Shown here: in pieces, positions 1 through 7,974 of the stretch
Position numbering within the stretch: the stretch's first letter is position 1
Layout of the letters: each line of letters opens with the position of its first letter
From: an uncultured Thermoleophilia bacterium
GTDB taxonomy: Bacteria > Actinomycetota > Thermoleophilia > UBA2241
Length of the DNA: 17,766 bases
Reading direction: 5' to 3'
Assembly: GCA_903912585.1 (NCBI GenBank)
Contig: CAIWHY010000036.1
Location: 1-17,766 of the forward strand
Made by a program: the position numbers and the translations under genes
The notes under the pieces: generated by a model
The model's input: only the letters and a program-made list of their open reading frames with translations
Database searches by the model: none
Told to the model about the DNA's origin: nothing

Positions 1-35
1 CCCCCCCCCCGGCCCTTCTTTCGCCTGAGGGCGGC

Positions 36-983
36 TCAGTTCAAGGCCAGGGGCTTCTCCATCACGTCGAAGCTGCGCGCGACGTGCATGCCGGCGGCCT
101 CGTAGACGCGCACGGCCCCGGTCACGTTCTGCGCGTCGACGTAGAGGCGCACCACGGTGGAGCCGCGGTCGCGAAGCGTGGCGAAGGCTGCCAGCAAGAG
201 CGCGCGTCCGACGCCGCGCCCGCGCCACGGTTTGCGCACGGCAAGATCGCCGATCTCGGCGCCGTGCTCGCCCCGGACCGGGATGACGTACCCGGCGAGT
301 TCCGCGCCGTCCCAGGCGAGCCACCACAGGGTCGGGTCGGCGTCACCGGCCTCGAGGTGGTGCAGGCGCCATGCGTCGTAGCCGCGAGCCTGATAGAGAA
401 AGTGCTCGGAGAACGCCTCCCCGTCGGCCGCCCAAACGTTCTTCTCATCGACGCAGGGCCTGAACGGCACGGGCTCTACCCCCGCGGGCCACGACGCGTG
501 AGGGGGTTCATCGCGCAGATCCATCGCCATCTCGTAGAACTGGCGGACCGGGGCGAAGCCGCGCGCGTCCAGAGACGTCCGGCGCACGCTGTCGGTGTCT
601 TCGCACCAGACGATGAGCCTGCGGGCCGCACCGTCTTGCCGCCGGGAAGGAAGCTCCGCGGCGCGGGCCTCGATGATGTCGAGCAGCGCGTCGCCGAGTC
701 CGAGACCGCGGTGCGCGGGGTGCACGTAGTGGTCGGCGGAGACCTCGCCGGCGGTCTCGGGCCACAGCAAGACGACCCCTGCGATCGACCCGCAGGGCGA
801 GACGGCGACCCACCAGTCCGTCTCGGGGTGACGCCCCGGGTCCTTCCACTCCGTCGCCAACTCCTGCTCGGGGCTGCGGGGTTCGCCGGCGTCGTGACTC
901 TCGGCCGCGTCGAGCACGGCTTGGGCGGCCGGAAGGTCGGCTGCGACAGGGTGGCGCAGGATGTAGCCGGGAGGGATCGGCAT
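36..983 (-). CDS. Tandem-GNAT N-acetyltransferase (MshD-like architecture)
   Basis: This is a 315-aa protein with two GNAT folds in series, predicted to move an acetyl group from acetyl-CoA to an amine. The first domain (about residues 8-155) carries the CoA-loop signature HRGLGLGDA. The second (about 170-310) carries WRGRGVGRALL and the usual GNAT ending LYVDAQNVTGAVRVYEAAGM. Length and two-domain layout match mycothiol synthase MshD, and the link between domains (MDLRDEPP) resembles it. However, tandem GNATs have many substrates, so I do not assign that role. The ATG follows CAGGAG by 5 nt on the minus strand. It is the last gene of a five-gene minus-strand run, 37 nt after the M20 gene. 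The family is certain; the substrate is unknown. Confidence 0.88.
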   Translation of the reverse strand: MPIPPGYILRHPVAADLPAAQAVLDAAESHDAGEPRSPEQELATEWKDPGRHPETDWWVAVSPCGSIAGVVLLWPETAGEVSADHYVHPAHRGLGLGDALLDIIEARAAELPSRRQDGAARRLIVWCEDTDSVRRTSLDARGFAPVRQFYEMAMDLRDEPPHASWPAGVEPVPFRPCVDEKNVWAADGEAFSEHFLYQARGYDAWRLHHLEAGDADPTLWWLAWDGAELAGYVIPVRGEHGAEIGDLAVRKPWRGRGVGRALLLAAFATLRDRGSTVVRLYVDAQNVTGAVRVYEAAGMHVARSFDVMEKPLALN

Positions 984-1020
984 CGAGACTCCTGAGGCTT
1001 GTGGGCGTTACCCGCTCACC

Positions 1021-2403
1021 CTACTCCCGAACGCCGCAGAAACGGAGAGCCGTCAGGATGAGCGCCTCGGCGGCCCGGCGAAGCTCGTCGACCTGGACGA
1101 ACTCGTCCGGTCTGTGCGCGACGCACACGTCGCCGGGGCCGAACAAGACCGTCGGGATGTGGCCGGTGTTGACCAGAAGCCGCATATCCGAGCCGTAGGT
1201 GACGCCTTCCGCCGGAGGCGCGGCGCCCGTCAGCGTCGTGACGGCCGCAGTGAGGCTGGTCACGATGGGATCTCGCGCGTCCGTCACGGCGGAGTCGAAA
1301 CGGCCGCCCCACCACTCCACCTCGGGCGCATGATCGCGGAGCCATGGGTCGGCCGCGGCGGCGCGGGCGAGCGCTTCTTCGAACGCCCGCCGGGCCGCGG
1401 CCGGCTCTTCTCCCACCGCGACGCCGTAGCGACCCTCGGCCACCAGCGTGTCGGGCACGCTCGATGCCCAATCGCCGGCACGCAACGTGCCGACCTCGAT
1501 GGGCCACGGCAGCCGGTGGCGTGCGAAGAGCGGATCTCGGGGACGGCCCGCCACCGCCGCCCGCGCGCCTCCCGGCTCGTCTGCCGGCGCGTCTCCGATA
1601 CCACAGCGCTGCGCCTCGAGCTCGCGGAGGGCGGCGAACAGCGGCGCGAACTTCTCGACGGCGCTCACGCCCTCCTCGCGCACGCAGCCGTGCGCCGAGA
1701 GGCCGTGCACGACGAGCCGGAACATCAGCGATCCCGCCTGTGCGGGGACCACGGCGAGCCGGGTCGGCTCGACCACGATCGCCCCATCGGCGGTGTGACC
1801 GCGCACGATGGTCGCCAAGGTGCCGATGCCGCCGTCCTCCTCGCCGACAACGCTGGCGACGTTGAGACGACCGCGCATGCGGACACCGGCATCCTTGATG
1901 GCCTTGGCGGCGAAGAGCGCGCAGCACAGGCCGCCCTTCATGTCCGCGGCGCCGCGACCGTACACCCGGCCGTCCCTGACGGTGGGGGCGAACGGCGGGG
2001 ACGTCCAGGCGCCCTCGTCGCCCGGCGGCACCACGTCAACGTGCCCGTTGAGCAGGAGATCGCGACCCGGGATCGATGGTCCGGCGCCCGCGGCCGGGCC
2101 CCCGAGGCCGGCCCCGGCCGACTCGCCGATCCAGCCGACGACGCCGAGCGCCTCCTCGCGCTCCACCTCGGCGGAATAGTCGGGGTGCCTGGCGAGCGCC
2201 CGCAGGTCGATCTCCCAGGCATCGGTCGTCAGCCCCGCGCTGCGCATCCACTCGGCCACGGCAAGCTGCGCCGGGCTCTCGTCGCCGTCGAGGCTCGGGA
2301 TGGCTACGAGCTCGCAGAGGAAGGCGACCAGGCCGCCAAGGTCGAGAACGTCCAGGCCGCGGCGTTCGACGGCGCTCAGCCGGGGGTCAGCGAAAGCGCC
2401 CAA
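1021..2403 (-). CDS. M20-family metallopeptidase / N-acyl amino acid deacylase (ArgE/DapE type)
   Basis: This 460-aa di-zinc hydrolase belongs to the family of acetylornithine deacetylase, succinyl-DAP desuccinylase and carboxypeptidase G2. Metal ligands are visible: H121 in GHVDVVPPG, D154 in GRGAADMKGG, the E188-E189 pair in VVGEEDGG, E212 in VVEPTRL and H430 in VAHRPDEF. The lid/dimerisation domain holds GLSAHG near residue 235. The start codon is TTG, 3 nt after the stop of the upstream hydrolase gene. GGAG lies 6 nt upstream, and no ATG or GTG is available in the next 25 codons. The near-overlap implies translation coupled to that hydrolase, so the two may act on one substrate. An N-acyl or N-carbamoyl amino acid is plausible. 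The exact substrate cannot be read from the sequence. Confidence 0.9.
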   Translation of the reverse strand: MGAFADPRLSAVERRGLDVLDLGGLVAFLCELVAIPSLDGDESPAQLAVAEWMRSAGLTTDAWEIDLRALARHPDYSAEVEREEALGVVGWIGESAGAGLGGPAAGAGPSIPGRDLLLNGHVDVVPPGDEGAWTSPPFAPTVRDGRVYGRGAADMKGGLCCALFAAKAIKDAGVRMRGRLNVASVVGEEDGGIGTLATIVRGHTADGAIVVEPTRLAVVPAQAGSLMFRLVVHGLSAHGCVREEGVSAVEKFAPLFAALRELEAQRCGIGDAPADEPGGARAAVAGRPRDPLFARHRLPWPIEVGTLRAGDWASSVPDTLVAEGRYGVAVGEEPAAARRAFEEALARAAAADPWLRDHAPEVEWWGGRFDSAVTDARDPIVTSLTAAVTTLTGAAPPAEGVTYGSDMRLLVNTGHIPTVLFGPGDVCVAHRPDEFVQVDELRRAAEALILTALRFCGVRE

Positions 2404-2406
2404 CGA

Positions 2407-3282
2407 TCACTCCGCGTCGCGCAGCACGGGCCTCGTCAGACACGTGGGGCCGCCCTCCGCCTTGAAGGACAGAGGTTCGCCGGAGAAGGTGACGACCTCG
2501 CAGTCGGCCTCCTCCAGCAACCGGCGTGTGACCGGACTGCCGTCGAGCATGATGCAGCGGCGGGGGGCGACGGTGAGCACGTTGGTCGCCTGCGTGTGCA
2601 GGAACTCGTCCTCCGGTACCTCGAGCAGGCGCATGCCCCGCCGCCTGAGCTCTTCCCAGAAGGCGGTCGGCATCAGGGGCGGATACGCGACCGCCAGATC
2701 CACGTCGACCGGGCTGATGAGGCTCAGCAGGTGCAGGCACGCGTCTGGGCCGGTGAAGTAAGGCAGGTCATAGTCCAGCACCGTGATCCCGAGCGGCCCC
2801 AGCAAGCCGCGCAGCTGGCTCACGCCTTCGGAGTTGCTGCGAAAGCCGCGGCCCACGGCCAGCGTGTCGTGGTCGAGCCACATCGTGTCGCCGCCCTCGC
2901 AGCGGGCTTCTCCCTCGAGCCGGCCGTGCAGCGGGACGCCGCACGCCTGCAGCGTGCGGCCGAGCGGCTCTTCCTCTCCCCGGCGCAACCCCTTGCCCAT
3001 GTGCAGAAGGATAGCGCCTGCGTCGATGACCAGCGCCGGGTCGAACACGAACACGCTGTCGGCGTGCTCCGGCAGCGGCTCTTCGTGGTAGAGCACCTCG
3101 ACGCCCCAGGCGCCGAGGGCGTCGGCGAAGGCGTCGTGCGCGGCGCGAGCCGCCACAAGGTCGATCGCGGACGCGTAGTGCCAGCGCGCGGGATCGGCGG
3201 CGGCCATCGCCTCGCCTGGGCGCCGCATCACGACGCGGCGCAGCGGTGCGACCATGCTCTGGGCGCCGTAGCCTCGACTCAT
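2407..3282 (-). CDS. DDAH/amidinotransferase-fold (arginine deiminase superfamily) hydrolase
   Basis: This 291-aa protein has the pentein fold of dimethylarginine dimethylaminohydrolase, arginine deiminase and glycine amidinotransferase. These enzymes attack a guanidinium carbon through a catalytic Cys. Family landmarks appear in order: the acidic substrate-binding stretch ADSVFVFDP (D75), EGGD at 129-132, GRGFRSN at 144-150, the catalytic His in HLLSLISPVD (H184), and C281 in the C-terminal GGPTCLT, matching the GGxxC of DDAH. All expected catalytic positions are present, so it should be active. Likely chemistry is hydrolysis of an arginine-like compound to citrulline plus an amine or ammonia. 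The ATG follows GGAGAGGAG by 5 nt. It is coupled to the M20 gene downstream and lies 50 nt from the acetamidase-family gene upstream. Confidence 0.87.
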   Translation of the reverse strand: MSRGYGAQSMVAPLRRVVMRRPGEAMAAADPARWHYASAIDLVAARAAHDAFADALGAWGVEVLYHEEPLPEHADSVFVFDPALVIDAGAILLHMGKGLRRGEEEPLGRTLQACGVPLHGRLEGEARCEGGDTMWLDHDTLAVGRGFRSNSEGVSQLRGLLGPLGITVLDYDLPYFTGPDACLHLLSLISPVDVDLAVAYPPLMPTAFWEELRRRGMRLLEVPEDEFLHTQATNVLTVAPRRCIMLDGSPVTRRLLEEADCEVVTFSGEPLSFKAEGGPTCLTRPVLRDAE

Positions 3283-3332
3283 CCGCGCTCCTCTCCGGGG
3301 CGGCCGCGAGCGGCGGCTCCCTGGTGTAGTGG

Positions 3333-4232
3333 TCAGATCAGATCGCCGCCGAACGACGCCAGGATCGCCTTGGGCATCTCGAAACGTGCAGTCTTGAGCG
3401 GGTCGACGACCTGGGACACGCGCAACCGACCGGCGGCGCTCATGAGCATCGAAGCTTGAGCCGCCGGCAGGCCGAGGCGGGTCGCCAGCAGCTCGGCCAT
3501 GTCCAGAGTGGCGCGGTCGGCGGCCTCGTCGAGAGTCTCGGCCAAGGCGATGGTGGCCACCACCTCTGGCGTCTCGACCAACGGGTTCGTCACCTCGAGC
3601 CCGCGCCGCACGTCGACGCGCAGCGTGACGCGCCCGGCGACCTCGACGCCGGTGCCGCAGATCTCGCCGTCGCCCATGAGAGCTTGGAGGTCGCCGGCCG
3701 CCAGCAGAGCGCCGGGCGCGGATACTGGCAGGTACACCGTCGCGCCCTCCCCGATCAGCCGCGTGTCCATGTTACCGCCGTGCGCGCCGGGCGACCCGCA
3801 GGCCACGGGCGCCCCGGAAGGCGCGACTCCGATGACGCCGATCATCGGCTCGATCGGCACGCGCACCCCGCCTCGGAGCATGACGATCCCCTGCTCGATC
3901 TCGACGACCTCGAAGACCGTCTCGCGAAAGCGGTCGCGCGTGACACCGAACTCCGGACTCACTGCCATCACGCCCCGACCGGCGACCTCGATGCGCTCGA
4001 CGAACACCGCGAGGACGTCGCCCGGCCCGGCGCCCTCCACGAAGACAGGGCCGGTGGCCGGGTTGATGCGCTCCCCGTCGATCGCGGCCGGCGCCCGGCC
4101 CGGCGCGACGACCTGACCGGCGAAGCAGTCCGCGGTCTCGAGCTCGACTGTCTCCCCAAGGCGCACGCGCACGGCGGGAGGAGCATCCGCCGAGAGACTG
4201 TAGACGCTCCGCTCCCTAGAGAGGCGGATCAC
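3333..4232 (-). CDS. Acetamidase/formamidase family protein
   Basis: This 299-aa member of the FmdA/AmdA family hydrolyses short amides (formamide, acetamide) to ammonia and an acid. The early segment PPAVRVRLGETVELETADCF is the usual N-terminal pattern. It is followed by GAHGGNMDTRLI (149-160), YLPV (167-170) and GDLQALMGDGE (180-190). In members I recall, the last motif reads GDxHxxxGDGE; here the His position is Gln183, a possible active-site change. The start is GTG with no clear Shine-Dalgarno site, 19 nt after the stop of the 134-aa gene, so it may rely on coupling. The family assignment is strong. The amide substrate is unknown; its neighbours suggest release of nitrogen from a small organic compound. 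Confidence 0.9.
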   Translation of the reverse strand: MIRLSRERSVYSLSADAPPAVRVRLGETVELETADCFAGQVVAPGRAPAAIDGERINPATGPVFVEGAGPGDVLAVFVERIEVAGRGVMAVSPEFGVTRDRFRETVFEVVEIEQGIVMLRGGVRVPIEPMIGVIGVAPSGAPVACGSPGAHGGNMDTRLIGEGATVYLPVSAPGALLAAGDLQALMGDGEICGTGVEVAGRVTLRVDVRRGLEVTNPLVETPEVVATIALAETLDEAADRATLDMAELLATRLGLPAAQASMLMSAAGRLRVSQVVDPLKTARFEMPKAILASFGGDLI

Positions 4233-4251
4233 GGCGAAAGCGGCGGCGCGC

Positions 4252-4656
4252 TCAGTCGCCGTGGATCTTCCGCCGCCAGGGCGCCCACGACGTGGGCCGG
4301 TTCATGTCGGCATACTGATGCACCGGCGTGTCCTCGGGCGCCTTGAGCACGAGCAGGCCGTCCGCGTCCAGCACGTCCAGGGCGTCGGCCTGCATGAGAG
4401 CGAAGAGGCTGACGATGCCGACGGCGTCGTGGCCGCCGCCCAGCTCGTCCACGGTGAGCGTGTGATTGGCGACGAAACGCTTCCAGGTGACCGTCAGACG
4501 GTCCCAGGTGAAGTCGGCGCGCATGCCCCGCACGAGCAGCGAGAGCTCGCGGTCGCTCGAGCCGACGACGCGGCCCTTGCCGCGCCAGAAGACGAGGGGG
4601 AACTCCTCGCCGACCATCTGCTCGGTACGGTGCTTCATCGTCTCGATGGAGATCAT
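4252..4656 (-). CDS. Conserved-looking hypothetical protein, 134 aa, first gene of the minus-strand operon
   Basis: I do not recognise this protein. It is 134 aa, soluble, without signal peptide or membrane segment. The first 60 residues alternate hydrophobic and charged residues (FPLVFWRGKGRVVG, ELSLLVRGM, FTWDRLTVTWKRF), suggesting a beta-rich fold. A helix-like stretch follows (GIVSLFALMQADALDVL), then a Trp/Pro/basic tail ending in WAPWRRKIHGD. It is likely a real gene: ATG preceded by GGGAGG at 4 nt, a promoter-like TAGACT about 30 nt upstream, and a 19-nt gap to the acetamidase-family gene. Heading an operon of amide and guanidino hydrolases, it could be an accessory, chaperone or binding protein, but the sequence does not say which. 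Confidence 0.7.
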   Translation of the reverse strand: MISIETMKHRTEQMVGEEFPLVFWRGKGRVVGSSDRELSLLVRGMRADFTWDRLTVTWKRFVANHTLTVDELGGGHDAVGIVSLFALMQADALDVLDADGLLVLKAPEDTPVHQYADMNRPTSWAPWRRKIHGD

Positions 4657-4686
4657 GGGGCCTCCCGGCGGTGCGCTGCTCAGGTC

Positions 4687-4716
4687 AGTCTATCGTGCGG
4701 CCGTCGGCCGGGCGAA
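4687..4716 (-). promoter_or_regulatory. Putative promoter of the minus-strand five-gene operon
   Basis: Read on the minus strand, TTCGCC (4716-4711) is followed after 18 nt by TAGACT (4692-4687). The predicted start of transcription, about 4680, leaves a leader of about 24 nt containing the GGGAGG Shine-Dalgarno site of the 134-aa gene. The -10 is identical to the TAGACT in front of trpS and one base from the TAGAGT in front of the PHP-GT4 gene. The -35 is weak. Confidence 0.45.
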
Positions 4717-4771
4717 CAGCGCCGCTCGCCTGCGGCGGCCGCGCCACCGGCCGGGAACCCCGCCGCCCGCG

Positions 4772-4800
4772 TTGCTCCGGCGGCGGGCCCTGAGTAGAGT
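4772..4800 (+). promoter_or_regulatory. Putative promoter giving a leaderless PHP-GT4 transcript
   Basis: TTGCTC (4772-4777), a 17-nt spacer and TAGAGT (4795-4800) form a sigma-70-like promoter. The -10 ends 8 nt before the GTG at 4809, so transcription would begin at or next to the start codon. No Shine-Dalgarno site is present there, which fits a leaderless message. Confidence 0.5.
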
Positions 4801-4808
4801 CGTGGGTT

Positions 4809-7181
4809 GTGATGACGAACAGCGTGGCCCGCATCGACCTGCACTGCCACTCCCGCTACAGCGGCGCGACCGACATCTGGATGGCCCGGACGCTGCGCGT
4901 TGGAGAGCATACCGGCGACCCCGCCGAGATCTACCGGCGCGCCAAGACGCAGGGCATGACGCACGTGACGCTCACCGATCGCGACACGATCGAGGGCGGT
5001 CTGCGGCTCGCGCACCACGAGGACTTCGTGCTCGGTGAGGAAGTCACCGCGTTCTTCCCGTCCGAGGCGCACTCCGTGCAGGTGCTCGTCTGGGGCCTGG
5101 CGGAAGAACATCACGCCGAGATCCAGGCGCTGCGCTTCAACATCCACGAACTCGTGGCCTACCTGCGCCGTCACGAGATCGCCCACGGGCTGGCGCAGCC
5201 CACGTCGCTGCGCTCGAGCGGCCTGCGCCCAGACCAGTTCGAGCAGTTGCTGCTCCTCTTCTGCCTCTGGGAGGTCCGGGACGGAGCCACGCACAAGGCA
5301 GCCAACGACCTCGCGATCCGGCTCACGGAGACGAGCGCCGAGACGCTGGGCCGCCTCGCCGAGCACTACCGGATCGAGCCGGCGACGACGTCGATCAGCG
5401 GATTCGCGGGCTCGAACGACTTGAGCGGCCTCGACGTCGGCGCGACGTACACGGAGGTCGAGGCCGTCGACGGCGACCTCCTCGCCGGATTGCGCCGGGG
5501 CGCTACCTACCCGCGCGGCGAGATCGCCAGCACCGCGAAGACGGCACGCACCCTGGTCGGCCTCGCCTCGGAGGGCGTGAGCGGGCGCGGCGGGCGCGTG
5601 ACGGCGTGGTTCCTGGACAACGTCATGGGTCCGGAGCCGCCGACGTGGCTCTTGCGCTCCTCGCTCAGCCAGAAGCTCCTCGGTCGCGCGCTGGGCGTCA
5701 CCAACCGGCGGCCGGGCAACGGTGGCCGCCGGCCGTGGCGGATGACCGCCGTCTCCGAGGTCGCCGAAGCGCTGCAGCAGGGCGGCCTCGGCGAAGGCCC
5801 GCAGCGCTACCGTCGGCTCGCCGAGATCATCGACGAGACGTGGAAGCGCGCGACGGTCGAGCACTTCGACGCGCTGCGCGAAGCCCTTGCCGACGAGGAC
5901 GGCCGCGCCGGCGACGCGCTCCAGGACCTCGCCGGCGTCCAGGTCCTCCTGGCGCCCTACTTCATCGCCGCCGCCTTCCGGGCACGCGAGGAGAGGCACT
6001 CCTCCCGACTCGCCGGCGCGCTCGAGGACGCCGGCCTGTTGCCGCCCAGCCCGGCGCCCGGCGTGCCACGAGTGGCGATGTTCACCGACACGTATCTGGA
6101 TCTCAACGGCGTCGCCACCGTCCTCCAGGCCATCAACGCGGAGGCGCGTCAGGAAGGATATCCGCTCACCATCGTGTCGTGCGGCGAGAAGCGTGCGGGG
6201 AGCCCCGGGCACGAGCAGTTCGCCGCGCTGGAACGCGTCAACCTCGAGGTCTACAGTGACTTCCCGCTCGACATCCCTCCGCTGCTCGAGATGCTGGCGT
6301 GGTGCGAGAACGAGCGCATCGACGTCATCCACGCCGCCACGCCCGGCCCCGTGGGCCTGGCGGCGTCAGTGCTCGCTCGGGCTCTGGACCTGCCCCTCAT
6401 CGGCACCTATCACACGGACGTGCCCCGGCTCGGCTACTTCCTCACGGGGGACCACCTCCTCGAGGAGGTGCTCTGGAACTACATACGCTGGTTCTACCGC
6501 AGCTGCGAGGCGGTCTTCACGCCGTCGCGCGGCGTGGAGAGGGAGCTCGCCGCGCGTGGTCTCGCCGTCCGCTTCGAGCCGCTCGACCAGGCGGTCGACG
6601 CCGAGGCCTTTTCTCCGGAGCGCCGCGACGCGGGTCTCCACCATGAGCTCGGCGGCGAAGGCCATGTGATCCTCTGGGTCGGGCGCGTGTCGGCCGAGAA
6701 GAACCTCGAGCTGCTGGCGACCGCCTTCGCCGCCATCCGCGAGCACCGCGACGACGTGAGCCTCGTGATCGTCGGGGACGGTCCATACCGCAAGACGCTT
6801 GAGGAGCTGGCGCCGGAAGCCACCTTCCTCGGCTTCCGCTCCGGCGAAGAGCTGGCACGCATCTACGCGTCATCGGACGTGTTCGTCTTCCCCGGCGCCG
6901 CAGAGACCTTCGGCCAGGTCGTGCTCGAGGCGGCGATGTCCGGGCTGCCGACGGTCGTCATGGCGGGATCCATCCCCAGCGAGGCGGTCGTCCCCGGGAA
7001 GACAGCGCTCACAGTCAGCCCGGGCAACGTGAACGGCGTCCGCGACGCCATCGAGACCCTCCTCGACGACCCCGAGCTGCGCGCGCGGATGGGCGCCGCC
7101 GCGCGCATCAACGCTGAGGGACGCACCTGGAAGAAGGCGTTCGCGCACTTCAAGGACGTCTACGCGGACGTGCGCTGGTGA
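4809..7181 (+). CDS. PHP-domain / GT4 glycosyltransferase fusion protein
   Basis: This 790-aa two-part protein has an N-terminal PHP domain (about 8-300) that begins with the metal-binding HCH pair (H12, H14) and contains GEEVTAFFP with E77/E78. A GT-B, GT4-type glycosyltransferase follows (about 421-790). It shows the donor-side glycine stretch GVATVL, the acceptor-side TYHTDVPRLGYF, WVGRVSAEKNLELL, and the E-x7-E motif ETFGQVVLE (E699, E707). The GT part resembles NDP-sugar-dependent alpha-mannosyl- or glucosyltransferases that build lipid-linked glycans. In the PHP domain the usual TDH is TDR (R58) and the later AHP is AQP (Q130), so two expected metal ligands are gone. The start is GTG at 4809, immediately followed by ATG at 4812, without a ribosome site. 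A PIG-L deacetylase follows at once. Confidence 0.88.
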   Translation: MMTNSVARIDLHCHSRYSGATDIWMARTLRVGEHTGDPAEIYRRAKTQGMTHVTLTDRDTIEGGLRLAHHEDFVLGEEVTAFFPSEAHSVQVLVWGLAEEHHAEIQALRFNIHELVAYLRRHEIAHGLAQPTSLRSSGLRPDQFEQLLLLFCLWEVRDGATHKAANDLAIRLTETSAETLGRLAEHYRIEPATTSISGFAGSNDLSGLDVGATYTEVEAVDGDLLAGLRRGATYPRGEIASTAKTARTLVGLASEGVSGRGGRVTAWFLDNVMGPEPPTWLLRSSLSQKLLGRALGVTNRRPGNGGRRPWRMTAVSEVAEALQQGGLGEGPQRYRRLAEIIDETWKRATVEHFDALREALADEDGRAGDALQDLAGVQVLLAPYFIAAAFRAREERHSSRLAGALEDAGLLPPSPAPGVPRVAMFTDTYLDLNGVATVLQAINAEARQEGYPLTIVSCGEKRAGSPGHEQFAALERVNLEVYSDFPLDIPPLLEMLAWCENERIDVIHAATPGPVGLAASVLARALDLPLIGTYHTDVPRLGYFLTGDHLLEEVLWNYIRWFYRSCEAVFTPSRGVERELAARGLAVRFEPLDQAVDAEAFSPERRDAGLHHELGGEGHVILWVGRVSAEKNLELLATAFAAIREHRDDVSLVIVGDGPYRKTLEELAPEATFLGFRSGEELARIYASSDVFVFPGAAETFGQVVLEAAMSGLPTVVMAGSIPSEAVVPGKTALTVSPGNVNGVRDAIETLLDDPELRARMGAAARINAEGRTWKKAFAHFKDVYADVRW

Positions 7182-7188
7182 GATCCGC

Positions 7189-7956
7189 GTGAGCGGCTCC
7201 GCGTGGGACGGGAGCGGCCGGGGTCCGGGCGCCGCGCTCTTCCTGCTCGCGCATCACGATGACGAGGTCTTCTGCGCTGGAGCGCTGGCGGCGGCGCTCG
7301 CCGCGGGCCGCCGCCTCAAGCTCCTCTGGGCGACGGCGGGCGGGCTGGCGCCAGCGGCGCGCCGCCTCGCCGAGGGTCGCAGGGTCCAGCGCCTCCTGGC
7401 GTTGCCCGACGCCGACGTCCGCCTGCTCGGGCTGCCGGACCAGCACGCCGTGGAGCACCTCGACCACCTCGAGGCCGAAGCCGCCGGGCTGATGGACGAC
7501 GTCGACGAGGTCTACGTGACGGCGTGGGAGGGTGGCCACCCGGATCACGACGCGATGAACCTCGTCGCGGCGCGGCTGCGGACGCGGGCGGCGGGAGCGG
7601 GCGGCGGGAGCCGCACGATGCTCGCGGGCAGCGCGCCTCACTTCTTCGAGTTCGGGCTGTACCGGCGCGGCCGTGGCGGGCTGGCCGTCAAGACGCCGCT
7701 CCTCCCTGCCGAGCCGCTGCTGGACGCGAGCGCTCTGGCGCTGCGCCGCGCGCTCGCGCGCGCCGACTCCAGCCAGTGGCCGCCCCTCGGCGTCCTGGCC
7801 GCCGCCGGCCGCCTGCAGGGCACGTGGGCGACCGAGCCGGTGCGCGAGCTGCCGGCGGGCCGCGACTACTCGCTTCCGCCGGCGCCCGAGCCTCTGCTCT
7901 ACCGTCTCTACACCCGCTGGGATTTCGACGGCTTCCGCGGGGCCGCCGGCATCTGA
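7189..7956 (+). CDS. PIG-L (LmbE-like) family N-deacetylase
   Basis: This 255-aa zinc-dependent deacetylase belongs to the family of GlcNAc-PI de-N-acetylase, MshB, Mca and BshB. The opening motif, normally AHPDDE, is AHHDDE (residues 21-26), so the proline is His23, but the metal ligands H22 and D25 and the presumed base D24 remain. The second metal motif is GHPDHDAMN (H117-H120). It starts 7 nt after the stop of the PHP-GT4 gene, with a GTG start and only a weak GAG-like ribosome site, so it is almost certainly co-transcribed. The likely job is to remove an acetyl group from an N-acetyl-sugar product of that transferase, by analogy with MshA/MshB and BshA/BshB pairs. The substrate is inferred, not shown. 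Confidence 0.87.
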   Translation: MSGSAWDGSGRGPGAALFLLAHHDDEVFCAGALAAALAAGRRLKLLWATAGGLAPAARRLAEGRRVQRLLALPDADVRLLGLPDQHAVEHLDHLEAEAAGLMDDVDEVYVTAWEGGHPDHDAMNLVAARLRTRAAGAGGGSRTMLAGSAPHFFEFGLYRRGRGGLAVKTPLLPAEPLLDASALALRRALARADSSQWPPLGVLAAAGRLQGTWATEPVRELPAGRDYSLPPAPEPLLYRLYTRWDFDGFRGAAGI

Positions 7957-7974
7957 CCCGCGGAGGTCGCGGTC

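Noticed and set aside
12..32. Terminator after the tandem-GNAT gene
   Set aside because: Only a 5-bp stem (GCCCT/AGGGC) with an 11-nt loop and no T-run on the minus strand; the run of C at 1-10 may be an assembly edge. It is too weak to list.
36..7956. A mycothiol biosynthesis cluster (MshA, MshB and MshD equivalents)
   Set aside because: The GT4, PIG-L and tandem-GNAT genes are on two different, opposite operons. No MshC-like cysteine ligase is present, and the GT4 part looks more like mannosyl/lipid glycosyltransferases. It is kept only as a low-interest idea.
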